A stretch of DNA of 64,000 bases from an uncultured Clostridia bacterium (GTDB taxonomy: Bacteria; Bacillota; Clostridia; Oscillospirales; Oscillospiraceae): positions 558,001 to 622,000 of the forward strand of contig CAMWFH010000001.1 in the NCBI GenBank assembly GCA_947173485.1. Reading direction: 5' to 3'. Below the pieces are notes generated by a model. That model saw only the letters and a list, made by a program, of their open reading frames with translations, was not told where the DNA came from and searched no databases. This document shows, in pieces, positions 37,291 to 46,567 of the stretch; within the stretch, counting starts at the first letter, position 1, and every line of letters begins with the position of its first letter. A program made the position numbers and the translations under genes.

Positions 37291-37329
37291 AAAGAGGAGC
37301 GCCAGATGCAGCTCCTCTTTCCCTTTTTG
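37291..37329 (+). terminator. Terminator after the lipoprotein gene
   Basis: 10-bp stem AAAGAGGAGC (37291-37300) with GCTCCTCTTT (37311-37320), then CCCTTTTTG. It separates the lipoprotein from the cas operon. Confidence 0.85.
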
Positions 37330-37463
37330 AAAAGATCACAATGAACTACGCAGCCGCTCTACTTCCTCGCAGTTCAGACCGGTCCCAAAAGAACTGTTCC
37401 AACAATATTTTTATCAACAGGCGCACAGCGTCAGAACAGAAATACTAAAAATAGGAGGAGACC

Positions 37464-38606
37464 ATGGAGACTACATATTTCGCGCACACTTCGCAGGACG
37501 GCCGGAAGCAGTCTGTCCTGGCGCACTTGAATGGGACTGCTGATCGATGCGCCCGCTTTTCCTCCGCTTTTGGGGCGGAGGAGCAGGGACGGCTGGCCGG
37601 CCTGGCCCACGATATCGGGAAGTATTCTGCCGCTTTCCAGCGGCGGCTCGATGGCGCCAGTATCCAAGTCGATCATTCTACAGCTGGAGCTTGGGAATGC
37701 GCACAGCGGGGCCAGACCTTCGCCGCATTTGCCGTAGCGGGACATCACGGCGGCCTGCCTGACGGCGGCGTCCGGACGGACAGCTCTGATCAGGGCACCT
37801 TCTGCGGCCGCATGAACAAGGCCGCCAAGCGGCTGGAACCCTATGACGCATGGAAGGGGGAGCTGGCCCTCCCCAGCGCGTCCGTCCCCTTTCAGATTAC
37901 CAGCGGAGCGGAGGCGATGTTTTTTACCAGGATGCTCTACTCCTGTCTAGTAGACGCTGATTTCCTGGATACTGAAGCGTTTATGGATGAGACCGCTGTC
38001 CGAGGCGGCGGCAGCTCTATAGCGGAGCTGGACCAAAAGCTCCAGACCTATATCGCCGGTTGGTTCCCGCCCAAAAGGCCCCTGGACGAGCAGCGCTGTG
38101 CCCTGCTGCGCCGCTGTATACAGGAGGGGGAGGAGCGGTCTCCTGGCCTGTTCACTCTCACTATCCCCACAGGGAGCGGAAAGACCGTATCCTCCCTGGC
38201 CTTCGCCCTGCGCCACGCCAAGGCCCATGGCCTGCGGCGGGTGGTCTACGTCCTGCCATATACCTCCATCATCGAGCAGAACGCCCAGGTCTTTCGGAAG
38301 ATCCTGGGGGAGGAAAATGTGCTGGAACACCATTCCGGGGTGCTGTACGACCTGACCGAACAGAGCGATCCAAAGACCATCCGGCTGGCCAAGGCCACAG
38401 AAAATTGGGATATGCCCGTAGTGGTGACTACTGCGGTCCAGTTCTTTGAATCCCTGTTTGCTGCCCGCTCCTCCAAATGCCGCAAGCTCCACAACTTAGC
38501 GGAGAGCGTCATCATCTTCGATGAGGCTCAGATGCTCCCTGTGCCCTACCTCCGGCCCAGCAACTGGATAAGAATCTCCTCCACTGGGTGGCCGCTACTC
38601 CTTTGA
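37464..38606 (+). pseudogene. cas3: Truncated cas3 (HD nuclease plus first helicase lobe)
   Basis: 380 codons. Starts YFAHTSQDGRKQS; HD nuclease histidines are present (LAHDIGKYS, VDHSTAG, AGHHGGLPD), as are Walker A IPTGSGKTVSS, PYTSIIEQNAQVF and the box IIFDEAQMLP. The family match stops at PVPYLRP; the last 15 codons are unrelated and the C-terminal helicase lobe and Cas3 tail (about 400 residues) are missing. A separate, complete cas3 follows within 65 bases. The two are too different to be a recent duplication. The ribosome site AGGAGGAG is intact, so a truncated product could still be made. Confidence 0.85.
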
Positions 38607-38668
38607 TTGACGGCAAAAGAGATCTGTGCTATATTCAGGGTATCACAAAGAAGAAGGGAGCGTTTAGG

Positions 38669-41047
38669 TTGGATTGTTTCTTTGCACATATCCGTCCTGC
38701 TCAAAATGGGGCGGAGGGAGCCCAGCAGACTATCTGCACACACTGTCGTCAAGCAGCCGAGTACGCTGCCCAGGCTTTGGCCCCATCTGCCCTGTCAGCT
38801 GCCGGATACTTAGCAGGTCTAGTCCATGATATGGGCAAATATACGATTCGTTTTCAAGACTACCTGCTCCGCGGCGAGGGGCACCGAGGTTCTGTAAATC
38901 ACACCTTTGCCGGTGTACGCTTACTGCTGGAACGTTATTTTCATGAACAGGCTTTGGATCTTTCGGGCGTTGTCAGTGAACTGTTGGCTTTGGCAGCTGG
39001 GGGGCACCATGGCCTGTTCGACTCTATAGATGACCGGCAGCGGAGCGGGTTCCAGCACCGGCTCACCGCAGAGGACATCGACTATGAGGAAGCTTGTCAG
39101 AACTTCTTTCAGTCCTGCGCAGACGAGCAGGAACTAGACCGGCGTTTTCAAGCTGCATTAGAGGAGCTGACACCGGTATTGAAAAAGATCTGCGCCATGA
39201 CAGACGAGACAACCCCCTTCTATGATGATGAGACTGCTTTTTATGCCGGCCTTCTTTCCCGGCTGTTGCTCTCCGGGGTCATCGAGGGCGACCGTCGAGA
39301 TACCGCTATATTCATGGGCACCCACTTCCCCCCAAGGCGAAACAGCGAGACCTTAGAAAAACTCTGGAGCGATCGTCTGGACTGTGTAGAACGGCAGCTG
39401 AACGAATTTTCCCAAGTCTCTGCGATCGACCGTGCCCGGCGGGCCATCTCTGACCAATGCAAAGCTGGCGCAACTCAGAGAAGAGGTGTATTTCGATTAA
39501 ATGTCCCTACCGGCGGCGGCAAGACCCTATCCTCTCTGCGCTTCGCTTTAGCCCATGCCCAGGCCCACAGGAAGCAGCGAATCATTTTTACTGCACCATT
39601 GCTCAGCATCCTGGAGCAAAACGCAGATGTGATTCGCAAAGTTCTCCAAGATGACAGTTTGATCCTAGAACACCACTCCAACGTGGTCCTTACGGCGGAT
39701 TCCCCAGAGCATCTGGACCAGCGCGAGCTTCTGGCGGAGACTTGGGACGCACCGGTGATCCTCACCACGTTGGTCCAGCTGCTGAACACTCTTTTCTCTG
39801 GGAAGACCACCGCCATCCGCCGGTTCCATGCCTTGTGCGGCAGTGTGATTGTAATCGATGAGGTGCAGACCGTCCCGGCCAAGCTCTTGTCTTTGTTCTC
39901 CCTAGCTGTCAATTTCCTGTCGGAGATCTGCGGCACTACGGTGGTCCTGTGTTCCGCCACCCAACCCTGCATAGAGCAGATCGAGCACCCCCTCCACACG
40001 CCGATTCCCGACCTGGTCCCTTACTCCGCTGGCCTTTGGAGCGCTTTCCGGCGGACGGAACTCAGACCTGTAGGCCGCTTGTCCTTGGAGGGAGTCGCCC
40101 AGTTTGCCCTGGAGCATCTGGAGACCAGCCTGCTGCTCGTCTGCAACAAGAGGGCCCAGGCGGAGAAGCTGTTCCATCTGTTGGAGGAAAATGGAGATAT
40201 TGCCCTTTTTCACCTCTCCGCTTCCATGTGCGTCCAACATCGGCGGGATGTCTTGGAGCGGATCTGCGCTGCGTTGGAAAGCGGGCAGAAGACCATCTGT
40301 GTCTCCACCCAGGTCATCGAAGCTGGCGTGGACATCTCTTTTGCCTGCGTTATCCGCCTGACAGCCGGGTTGGACAGTGCGATCCAGGCCGCAGGCCGGT
40401 GCAACCGGAACGGTGAGACTGGACCAAGTGTGTTGGCGCCTGTCTATTTAGTGGAACTGCAGAACGAAGACTTGGGAAAGCTCCCGGACATCCAGCGGGG
40501 CAAGGATGCTTCTTTGGAGCTGCTGACGGCATTCCAGGCAGACCCGAATCGGTATGACGGCCGGCTGGACTCCGACCAAGCTGTCAGGGACTACTACCGG
40601 GCCCTGTACCGCCGGATGGCTGCTCACAGTCAGGACTTCGTATGGGCCAAGGGGGAGCCTTCCTTGTTCTCCCTCCTGTCTTTGAATAGCTATTGTATGG
40701 AGGAATCTCCCTACTATTTCCGGCAGGCCTTCCGTTTGGCCGGAGCCCGGTTCCAAGTGTTCGAGGAGGATACCACAGATGTGATCGTCCCCTACGAGCG
40801 GGGGGTTGCATTGCTCATTGATCTGTGCGGAGAGCGGGCCCGGCAGGACCCCCACTATCTGCGAACTCTTTTACAGGAGGCTCGGTCCTATACAGTATCA
40901 CTCTACCGATATCAGGTAGACCGCCTGGCAACGGAGCAGGGACTGTTCCCCTTACAAGGCGGGGCCATCGGGCTCAACGGGCACTACAACAAGAAGACAG
41001 GTCTTTTTATCGATGATCCTGATCTGAATTTTTTGGGGGTGATATGA
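38669..41047 (+). CDS. cas3: CRISPR-associated helicase/nuclease Cas3 (type I-C)
   Basis: 792 residues from a TTG with AAGGGAG upstream (the frame stays open to 38525). HD domain: FFAHIRP, LVHDMGKY, NHTFAG, GGHHGLFD. SF2 helicase: VPTGGGKTLSS (Walker A), TAPLLSILEQN, VIVIDEVQTVP (box II), VVLCSATQP (motif III), VCNKRAQAEKLF, STQVIEAGVDISF and QAAGRCNRNGE (motif VI). Complete, so it can supply DNA unwinding and shredding after Cascade binding. Stop overlaps the cas5c start (ATGA). Confidence 0.95.
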   Translation: MDCFFAHIRPAQNGAEGAQQTICTHCRQAAEYAAQALAPSALSAAGYLAGLVHDMGKYTIRFQDYLLRGEGHRGSVNHTFAGVRLLLERYFHEQALDLSGVVSELLALAAGGHHGLFDSIDDRQRSGFQHRLTAEDIDYEEACQNFFQSCADEQELDRRFQAALEELTPVLKKICAMTDETTPFYDDETAFYAGLLSRLLLSGVIEGDRRDTAIFMGTHFPPRRNSETLEKLWSDRLDCVERQLNEFSQVSAIDRARRAISDQCKAGATQRRGVFRLNVPTGGGKTLSSLRFALAHAQAHRKQRIIFTAPLLSILEQNADVIRKVLQDDSLILEHHSNVVLTADSPEHLDQRELLAETWDAPVILTTLVQLLNTLFSGKTTAIRRFHALCGSVIVIDEVQTVPAKLLSLFSLAVNFLSEICGTTVVLCSATQPCIEQIEHPLHTPIPDLVPYSAGLWSAFRRTELRPVGRLSLEGVAQFALEHLETSLLLVCNKRAQAEKLFHLLEENGDIALFHLSASMCVQHRRDVLERICAALESGQKTICVSTQVIEAGVDISFACVIRLTAGLDSAIQAAGRCNRNGETGPSVLAPVYLVELQNEDLGKLPDIQRGKDASLELLTAFQADPNRYDGRLDSDQAVRDYYRALYRRMAAHSQDFVWAKGEPSLFSLLSLNSYCMEESPYYFRQAFRLAGARFQVFEEDTTDVIVPYERGVALLIDLCGERARQDPHYLRTLLQEARSYTVSLYRYQVDRLATEQGLFPLQGGAIGLNGHYNKKTGLFIDDPDLNFLGVI

Positions 41048-41775
41048 TGCAGCATCCAAACATCGTAGAGTTTCAGGTCACAGGGGACTATGCCCTCTTT
41101 TCTGATCCTATCATGCGAATCGGAGGGGAGAAGTGCAGCTATCAGGTCCCGACCTATGAAGCTCTGAAGGGGATCCTATCCTCCATTTATTGGAAGCCGA
41201 CTTTTATCTGGTACATCGATGCTGTCCGAATCATGCATCAGATCCAGACAGAAGTGAAGGGGATCCGGCCCATCCATTACCAGGACAGCAAAAACGACCT
41301 AGCCTACTACACCTATCTGAAAGACTGCCGCTACCAAGTGCGGGCCCATTTTGAGTGGAACGAGGAGCGCCCAGAGCTGGCCGGAGACCGGAACGAGCAT
41401 AAACACCACAACATCGCCCGGAGGATGATCGAAAAAGGGGGCCGCCGGGATGTGTTTTTAGGCACGCGGGAGTGTCAAGGCTATGTGGAGCCCTGCATCT
41501 TTGGCGAAGGACCTGGAGCCTATGATGAAGTGCCGGAGCTGGGCTTTGGCCTTATGTACCACGGCATCACCTACGCCGATGAGGCCTATTCGGAGGAGAC
41601 CCGCGGGAAGATGACGACCCGGTTCTGGTATCCGGTCATGAAGAAGGGTGTGATCACCTTCCTCCGCCCAGAGGATTGTCCTCTGACCAAATGCCTGCGG
41701 GAGATGGAACGCAAGCCCTTCGGCGAGGCATCAGGAAATTTCTCTAGCCTGCGGGGATCAGGGGAGGTGGAGTGA
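41044..41775 (+). CDS. cas5: Cas5c, pre-crRNA endoribonuclease and Cascade subunit
   Basis: 243 residues. In type I-C, which has no Cas6, Cas5c cuts the repeat hairpin and stays on the crRNA 5' handle. The Tyr49, Lys120 and His121 positions (SSIYWKP; NEHKHHN) lie where the known catalytic Tyr/Lys/His of Bacillus Cas5c are found. N-terminal ferredoxin-like start VEFQVTGDYALFSDP and glycine-rich CQGYVEPCIFGEG. Overlaps cas3 and cas8c at either end. Confidence 0.94.
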   Translation: MMQHPNIVEFQVTGDYALFSDPIMRIGGEKCSYQVPTYEALKGILSSIYWKPTFIWYIDAVRIMHQIQTEVKGIRPIHYQDSKNDLAYYTYLKDCRYQVRAHFEWNEERPELAGDRNEHKHHNIARRMIEKGGRRDVFLGTRECQGYVEPCIFGEGPGAYDEVPELGFGLMYHGITYADEAYSEETRGKMTTRFWYPVMKKGVITFLRPEDCPLTKCLREMERKPFGEASGNFSSLRGSGEVE

Positions 41776-43562
41776 TGGGCCTTCTGCAAAAAGCGGTGGA
41801 GACCTACGATGCCATGGCCCACCGGGCCGGTGTGATGTATGAAGAGGAACGGGAGCCGCTGGCACCGGTCTTCCATATCCTGGCCCGAGCGCAGATCGAA
41901 ATCGTACTGGACCAAGAGGGGGTCTTTCTATCTGCCCGGGCCGTGAGCAAAGACGAGCCTAAGATCATTATCCCGGTAACAGCGGAATCCGCAGGCCGGA
42001 CTAGTGCCCCCTGCGCCCACCCTCTATGTGACCAGTTGGGATACCTAGCCCCCTATGATGAGAAAAAGCACAGTCTCTATCTGGCAACATTGGCGGATCA
42101 GGAGAGTTCCCCCTACACCCGCCCAATGCTACATGCGATCTTGCGCTATGTGCAGGGCGGGACGATCTTAGCAGACCTGGCGGCAGCCGGACTTATCCAG
42201 CTGGACCAAAATGGGAGACCGACAGATGAAAAACTGATGGTCCGCTGGGTGGTCAACGGCCTGGGGGAGGGGTACTGTGGCGAATGTTGGAGAGATCAGG
42301 CCCTGATGGGAGCCTTTATCGATCACACTATCGCCAAGCAGGTAAAAACGGCCCCTGCCTTGTGTATGATCACAGGCACTATGGAGCCTCCGGCTGAGCA
42401 GCATCCCAAGGGGATCGTTGCTTTGAACGGCAATGCTAAGCTGATCTCCTCTAACGACTCCAGCGGCTTTACCTACCGGGGCCGGTTCGACAATGCCAGT
42501 CAAGCCGTTACCGTGAGTTACATAGCCTCTCAGAAGGCCCACTGCGCTTTGCGATGGCTGGTAGCCAATCAGGGAGTCTCTTTTGGCGACCGGACCTTCC
42601 TATGTTGGAATCCCCAAGGGGTCAAAGTCCCTTCGGTACATGGTCCTATGGGGCGGACACGCGGTCAGCGGGCGGCCGATCCTACCCAATACCGCCAGCA
42701 GCTGCTGGAGGCTCTCTCCGGCTGGAAGGAGCGGCTCCCTCCAGGAGCAGGCGTTGTGATCGCCGCCTTTGATGCTGCCACTACAGGCCGGCTGGCCGTC
42801 ACCTACTACAACGAGCTGTTGGCCTCCGACTTTCTGGACCGGCTCCACGACTGGGAAACGAGCTGCTGTTGGGAGAATGGCCTCTATGGTATCCAGTCCC
42901 CCTCCCTGTTCCGTATCGTCGATCTGGCCTTTGGAACGCTCCGCAGCGGCAAAGTGGAGACTGACAGCCGCATCCTGAGCCAGCAGATGCAGCGGCTGAT
43001 CGCCTGCCGAATCGATCAGGCCCTTTTCCCGGCGGATATAGAGCGCAATTTGGTGGAACATGCCTCCAACTTGCTGCTCTACACCGGTCCAAAGCCGGAG
43101 GACACCCGCAAGCTGCGGGACGACCTTTTGTTCACGGCCTGCGCAGCTGTTCGGAAATATCATTTTGACCATTTTAAGGAGGAATGGGATATGGCATTAG
43201 ACCTGGGCTGCAAGGACCGCAGCTATCTGTTTGGCCGCCTGCTGGCCGTTGCAGAGATCGTGGAGAGCAGCACCTACAACAAAGAGAACATCCGGGAGAC
43301 CAATGCACTGCGGATGCAAAAAGCCTTTGCTCTGCGGCCTATGAGTACATGGCGGATGCTGGAGGAGCGGCTAGAGCCCTACTATAAGCAGCTCAACCCC
43401 GGCCTAAGGCTATACTACCGAAAGATAACAGAGGAGATCGTGGATGGTCTGTCCCCCTCCGCCGCAGAGCTGAATCAGAAGCTGGATGACATCTATCTGC
43501 TCGGCTACTACCATCAACGTTCGTACCGCAAGGAAAAGACTGAGTCTAAAACGGAAGGATAA
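41775..43562 (+). CDS. cas8c: Cas8c (Csd1), large subunit of the type I-C Cascade
   Basis: 595 residues; recognises the PAM and recruits Cas3. Csd1 features: N-terminal LLQKAVETYDAMAHRAGV, LGYLAPYDEKKHS, MITGTMEPPAEQHPKGI, SFTYRG-like GFTYRGRFDNASQAV and ALRWLVANQG. ATG at 41775 overlaps the cas5 stop (TGATG) after GGGGAGG; a GTG one codon upstream is an alternative. The C-terminal 123 codons are also a separate product (Cas11c), see the nested entry. Confidence 0.95.
   Translation: MGLLQKAVETYDAMAHRAGVMYEEEREPLAPVFHILARAQIEIVLDQEGVFLSARAVSKDEPKIIIPVTAESAGRTSAPCAHPLCDQLGYLAPYDEKKHSLYLATLADQESSPYTRPMLHAILRYVQGGTILADLAAAGLIQLDQNGRPTDEKLMVRWVVNGLGEGYCGECWRDQALMGAFIDHTIAKQVKTAPALCMITGTMEPPAEQHPKGIVALNGNAKLISSNDSSGFTYRGRFDNASQAVTVSYIASQKAHCALRWLVANQGVSFGDRTFLCWNPQGVKVPSVHGPMGRTRGQRAADPTQYRQQLLEALSGWKERLPPGAGVVIAAFDAATTGRLAVTYYNELLASDFLDRLHDWETSCCWENGLYGIQSPSLFRIVDLAFGTLRSGKVETDSRILSQQMQRLIACRIDQALFPADIERNLVEHASNLLLYTGPKPEDTRKLRDDLLFTACAAVRKYHFDHFKEEWDMALDLGCKDRSYLFGRLLAVAEIVESSTYNKENIRETNALRMQKAFALRPMSTWRMLEERLEPYYKQLNPGLRLYYRKITEEIVDGLSPSAAELNQKLDDIYLLGYYHQRSYRKEKTESKTEG
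43191..43562 (+). CDS. cas11c: Cas11c small subunit, internal translation within cas8c
   Basis: An in-frame ATG at 43191 (codon 473 of Cas8c) is preceded by AAGGAGGA at 43176-43183, a better ribosome site than that of cas8c itself. It would give a 123-residue all-helical protein starting MALDLGCKDRSYLFG and ending KTESKTEG. Independent translation of Cas11 from inside cas8 is established for type I-C, where about two copies line the Cascade backbone. Confidence 0.85.
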   Translation: MALDLGCKDRSYLFGRLLAVAEIVESSTYNKENIRETNALRMQKAFALRPMSTWRMLEERLEPYYKQLNPGLRLYYRKITEEIVDGLSPSAAELNQKLDDIYLLGYYHQRSYRKEKTESKTEG

Positions 43563-43577
43563 GGAGGAAAAAACAGT

Positions 43578-44423
43578 ATGGGTATTCTTCAGAACAAGAT
43601 AGACTTCGTGGCTTTCGTGTCCGTCACTATGGCCAACCCCAATGGGGACCCTCTCAACGGTAACAGCCCCCGGACCGACTATGCCGGTCTGGGAGAGATC
43701 AGCGATGTGTGCATCAAACGCAAGCTGCGCAACCGGATGCAGGACCTGGGACAAGCTGTCTTCGTCCAGTCCGCCGACCGGTGCAGCGATGGTCATGGCA
43801 GCCTCAGTGAGCGTGCATCGGCCACTCTGGGCAAGGGGACTAAGGATTCTGACATTTATGCAAAAAAAGCCTGCGAGACTTGGCTGGATGTACGGTCCTT
43901 CGGGCAAGTCTTTGCCTTCAAGGACAATAAAGGCGTCTCTATCGGTATCCGGGGCCCGGTCTCCATCCACCAGGGCGTCAGCGTTTCCCCGGTGCAGGTG
44001 GAGGATATGCAGATCACCAAAAGCGTCAACGGTGAGAACGGTGAAAAAGCCCGCTCTTCCGATACTATGGGTATGAAGCACTTCGTCCGTTTTGGACTCT
44101 ATAAGGTCAAGGGCTCGATCAACGTCCAGTTGGCAGAAAAGACCGGTTTCACTGAGGAGGATGCCGAGGTATTGAAAGAGTGCCTGCGGACCCTTTTTGT
44201 CAATGACGCCTCTGCCGCCCGACCGGACGGATCTATGGAGGTCTGCAAGCTTTATTGGTTCCGGCACAGTTGTAAAGAGGGTCAGTTCTCCTCCGCCAAG
44301 GTCCACCGTTCCATCCAAGCTCAGCTGAAGGATCCAGAGATATTCCCTACCAGCATGGAGGACTACCAGCTCATCTGCGAGACCTTGGATGGCCTAGAGC
44401 CGGAGGTCTTGGATGGTGTTTGA
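43578..44423 (+). CDS. cas7: Cas7c (Csd2), crRNA backbone subunit
   Basis: 281 residues. Typical Csd2 start DFVAFVSVTMANPNGDPLNGN and PRTDYAGLGEISDVCIKRKLRN, then DVRSFGQVFAFK and GPVSIHQGVSVSPV. Multiple copies form the filament along the crRNA. AAGGAGGAAAAAACAGT precedes the ATG, 15 bases after cas8c. The 3' end overlaps cas4 by 11 bases. Confidence 0.96.
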   Translation: MGILQNKIDFVAFVSVTMANPNGDPLNGNSPRTDYAGLGEISDVCIKRKLRNRMQDLGQAVFVQSADRCSDGHGSLSERASATLGKGTKDSDIYAKKACETWLDVRSFGQVFAFKDNKGVSIGIRGPVSIHQGVSVSPVQVEDMQITKSVNGENGEKARSSDTMGMKHFVRFGLYKVKGSINVQLAEKTGFTEEDAEVLKECLRTLFVNDASAARPDGSMEVCKLYWFRHSCKEGQFSSAKVHRSIQAQLKDPEIFPTSMEDYQLICETLDGLEPEVLDGV

Positions 44424-45075
44424 GGAGGAGGACTATCTCCAGCTGTCCGGCCTACAGCATTTCGCCTTCTGCCGCCGCCAGTGGGCCCTGATCCATATCG
44501 AGGGCCAGTGGGCGGAGAACTTCCGCACGGTGGACGGAGCCTTGCTGCACGAACACGTCCATGACCAGGAGAGTCGGGAGAGCCGGGGAGACCTGCTCAT
44601 CATCCGGGGCCTGGCCATCCATTCCGCCCAGATGGGCGTCTCCGGGCAATGTGACGTGGTGGAGTTCCGGCGGGACCCGGCCGGGGTCCCCCTCCGGGGG
44701 CGGGAGGGACTCTGGCTCCCTTACCCTGTGGAATACAAGCGGGGCAAGCCGAAAGAGCATGATGCAGACGAATTGCAGCTCTGCGCCCAGGCTATGTGCC
44801 TGGAAGAGATGCTGTGCTGTGAGGTCCCCAGCGGGGCGCTCTATTACGGCGAGCCCCGCCGCCGCACAGCTGTCTCCTTCACCCCGGAGCTGCGCCGGCA
44901 GGTCCAGGACAGTCTTATTGAGATGCACCAGCTATACGAACGGCGTCATACGCCAAAGGTCAAGACCTCTAAAGCCTGTAACGCCTGTTCCTTGAAGGAC
45001 CTGTGTCTGCCGAAGCTGATGAGCCGGAAGAGCGCCGCGGCGTATCTGCAAGGCGCTATGGAGGAAACGGGATGA
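44413..45075 (+). CDS. cas4: Cas4 exonuclease for spacer processing
   Basis: 220 residues, RecB-like nuclease with an iron-sulfur cluster. First Cys is in FAFCRRQWALIHIE (about residue 20); the last three are in CNACSLKDLCLPKL. Catalytic core: GQCDVVEF (Asp) and YPVEYKRGKPK (Glu and Lys), then DELQLCAQAMCLEEM. Cas4 sets PAM selection and orientation when Cas1-Cas2 integrate spacers. Confidence 0.95.
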   Translation: MVFEEEDYLQLSGLQHFAFCRRQWALIHIEGQWAENFRTVDGALLHEHVHDQESRESRGDLLIIRGLAIHSAQMGVSGQCDVVEFRRDPAGVPLRGREGLWLPYPVEYKRGKPKEHDADELQLCAQAMCLEEMLCCEVPSGALYYGEPRRRTAVSFTPELRRQVQDSLIEMHQLYERRHTPKVKTSKACNACSLKDLCLPKLMSRKSAAAYLQGAMEETG

Positions 45076-46103
45076 AGCATCTGCTGAACACCCTCTACAT
45101 CCTCACGGAGGATCTCTACCTCTCCCTGGACGGGGAAAACGTCGTAGCGAACCGGGAGCAGCAGGCCGTTGCCCGCTACCCTCTGCACATGCTGCAAAAT
45201 ATCATCTCCTTCTCCTATGCCGGGGCCTCTCCCGCCTTGATGGGTGCCTGCGCTGACCGGCAGATCGGACTGGCCTTCTGTACGCCCCGTGGGAGATTTT
45301 TAGCCCGTGTCTGTGGAGAGAGTTCTGGCAACGTCCTCCTCCGGCGGACACAGTACCGGACGGCGGACGACCCGGCCCAGAGCTGCCGAATCAGCCGGGC
45401 GATGATCTTTGGAAAGCTGTACAACGCCCGCTGGAGCATCGACCGGACCCGCAGAGACCACGGACTGCGGGCAGACTGCGAGAAGCTGGCCGCCGCTGCC
45501 CAGCAGCTCCAGGCCCTGCTGCCCCAGGTCAAGGACGAGACCTCCCTGGAACATCTGCGCGGCCTAGAGGGCGCTGGCGCCAACATCTATTTCGGAGTCT
45601 TTGACGAGATGATCTTGGGGGACCGGGAGACCTTCTCCTTCTCTGGGCGCAACCGCCGGCCGCCTTTGGACCCTGTCAACGCGCTGCTGTCCTTCGCGTA
45701 CAGTCTTTTGGCCCATGACTGCGCCTCCGCGCTGGAGAGCGTGGGTCTGGACTCCTATGTGGGCTTCCTGCATCGGGACCGCCCCGGCCGGGAGTCCCTG
45801 GCTCTGGACCTGATGGAGGAGCTGCGACCCTGTATGGCAGACCGCTTCGTGCTGACCCTCATCAACACCAGGAAGATCAAAGCGAGCGACTTTTTGTATG
45901 AGGAGAGCGGGGCGGTCTTGCTGACAGAGGATGGGCGCAAGTCCTTTCTGAAGAGCTGGCAGGACAGGAAAAAGGAGAGCCTGACCCACCCGTACCTAGG
46001 CGAAAAGCTCCCCTGGGGGATGATTCCTTATATCCAAGCCCTGCTGCTGGCCCGATACCTGCGGGGCGACCTGGACGGCTATCCGCCGTTTTTATGGAAG
46101 TAG
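45072..46103 (+). CDS. cas1: Cas1 integrase (type I-C)
   Basis: 343 residues from ATG at 45072, overlapping the cas4 stop (ATGA). NTLYILTEDLYLSLDGENVVA start is typical of Cas1c. Metal-binding residues lie in LEGAGANIYFGVF (Glu), VGFLHRDRPGRESLALDLME (His, Asp) as expected. With Cas2 it inserts new spacers at the leader end. Confidence 0.96.
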   Translation: MKHLLNTLYILTEDLYLSLDGENVVANREQQAVARYPLHMLQNIISFSYAGASPALMGACADRQIGLAFCTPRGRFLARVCGESSGNVLLRRTQYRTADDPAQSCRISRAMIFGKLYNARWSIDRTRRDHGLRADCEKLAAAAQQLQALLPQVKDETSLEHLRGLEGAGANIYFGVFDEMILGDRETFSFSGRNRRPPLDPVNALLSFAYSLLAHDCASALESVGLDSYVGFLHRDRPGRESLALDLMEELRPCMADRFVLTLINTRKIKASDFLYEESGAVLLTEDGRKSFLKSWQDRKKESLTHPYLGEKLPWGMIPYIQALLLARYLRGDLDGYPPFLWK

Positions 46104-46107
46104 AACG

Positions 46108-46398
46108 ATGCTGGTCTTGATCACCTACGATGTGGATACGAGAGATGCCGCTGGCCGCAAACGTCTCCGGCAGATCGCGAAGCAGTGTGTAAATTATGGA
46201 CAGCGGGTACAGTGTTCGGTCTTTGAGTGCCTTTTGGACCCGGCTCAGTGCCGCAGCCTCCAGGCAAAACTATGTAAGATCATGGACCCGGAAAAGGACA
46301 GTCTGCGGTTCTACTACCTGGGAGACCGGTATGAGAAGAAGATCGAACACTTCGGCGCAAAGGACACCTATCTGCCTGAGGACACTTTGATCTTATAG
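46108..46398 (+). CDS. cas2: Cas2
   Basis: 96 residues, ferredoxin-like: MLVLITYDVDTRDAAGRKRL with the conserved Asp, then YGQRVQCSVFECLLDP and YYLGDRYEKKIEHFG. Structural partner of Cas1. Four bases after cas1; the leader of the array begins right after its stop. Confidence 0.96.
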   Translation: MLVLITYDVDTRDAAGRKRLRQIAKQCVNYGQRVQCSVFECLLDPAQCRSLQAKLCKIMDPEKDSLRFYYLGDRYEKKIEHFGAKDTYLPEDTLIL

Positions 46399-46567
46399 GT
46401 GCGGACCGGAAGTACACAGAAGATCGCGAATGCTTCGCACCAGCAGAAGGGATGTGATAAGGGACTATCGCACACAAAATGTCTTAGGAGAAGAACATTT
46501 CAACAAGCGCTTGCTCATTTGTTGTGGATATCGTATAATTTTTCGAGACATTTTGTGCATCTTTACT
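46399..46567 (+). promoter_or_regulatory. CRISPR leader
   Basis: 169 bases between cas2 and the first repeat, AT-richer than the flanking genes, ending ATTTTGTGCATCTTTACT. It is at the cas-gene side, and repeats here are perfectly conserved while those at the far end decay, so this is the leader end, holding the array promoter and integration signals. No promoter could be fixed with confidence. Confidence 0.8.
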
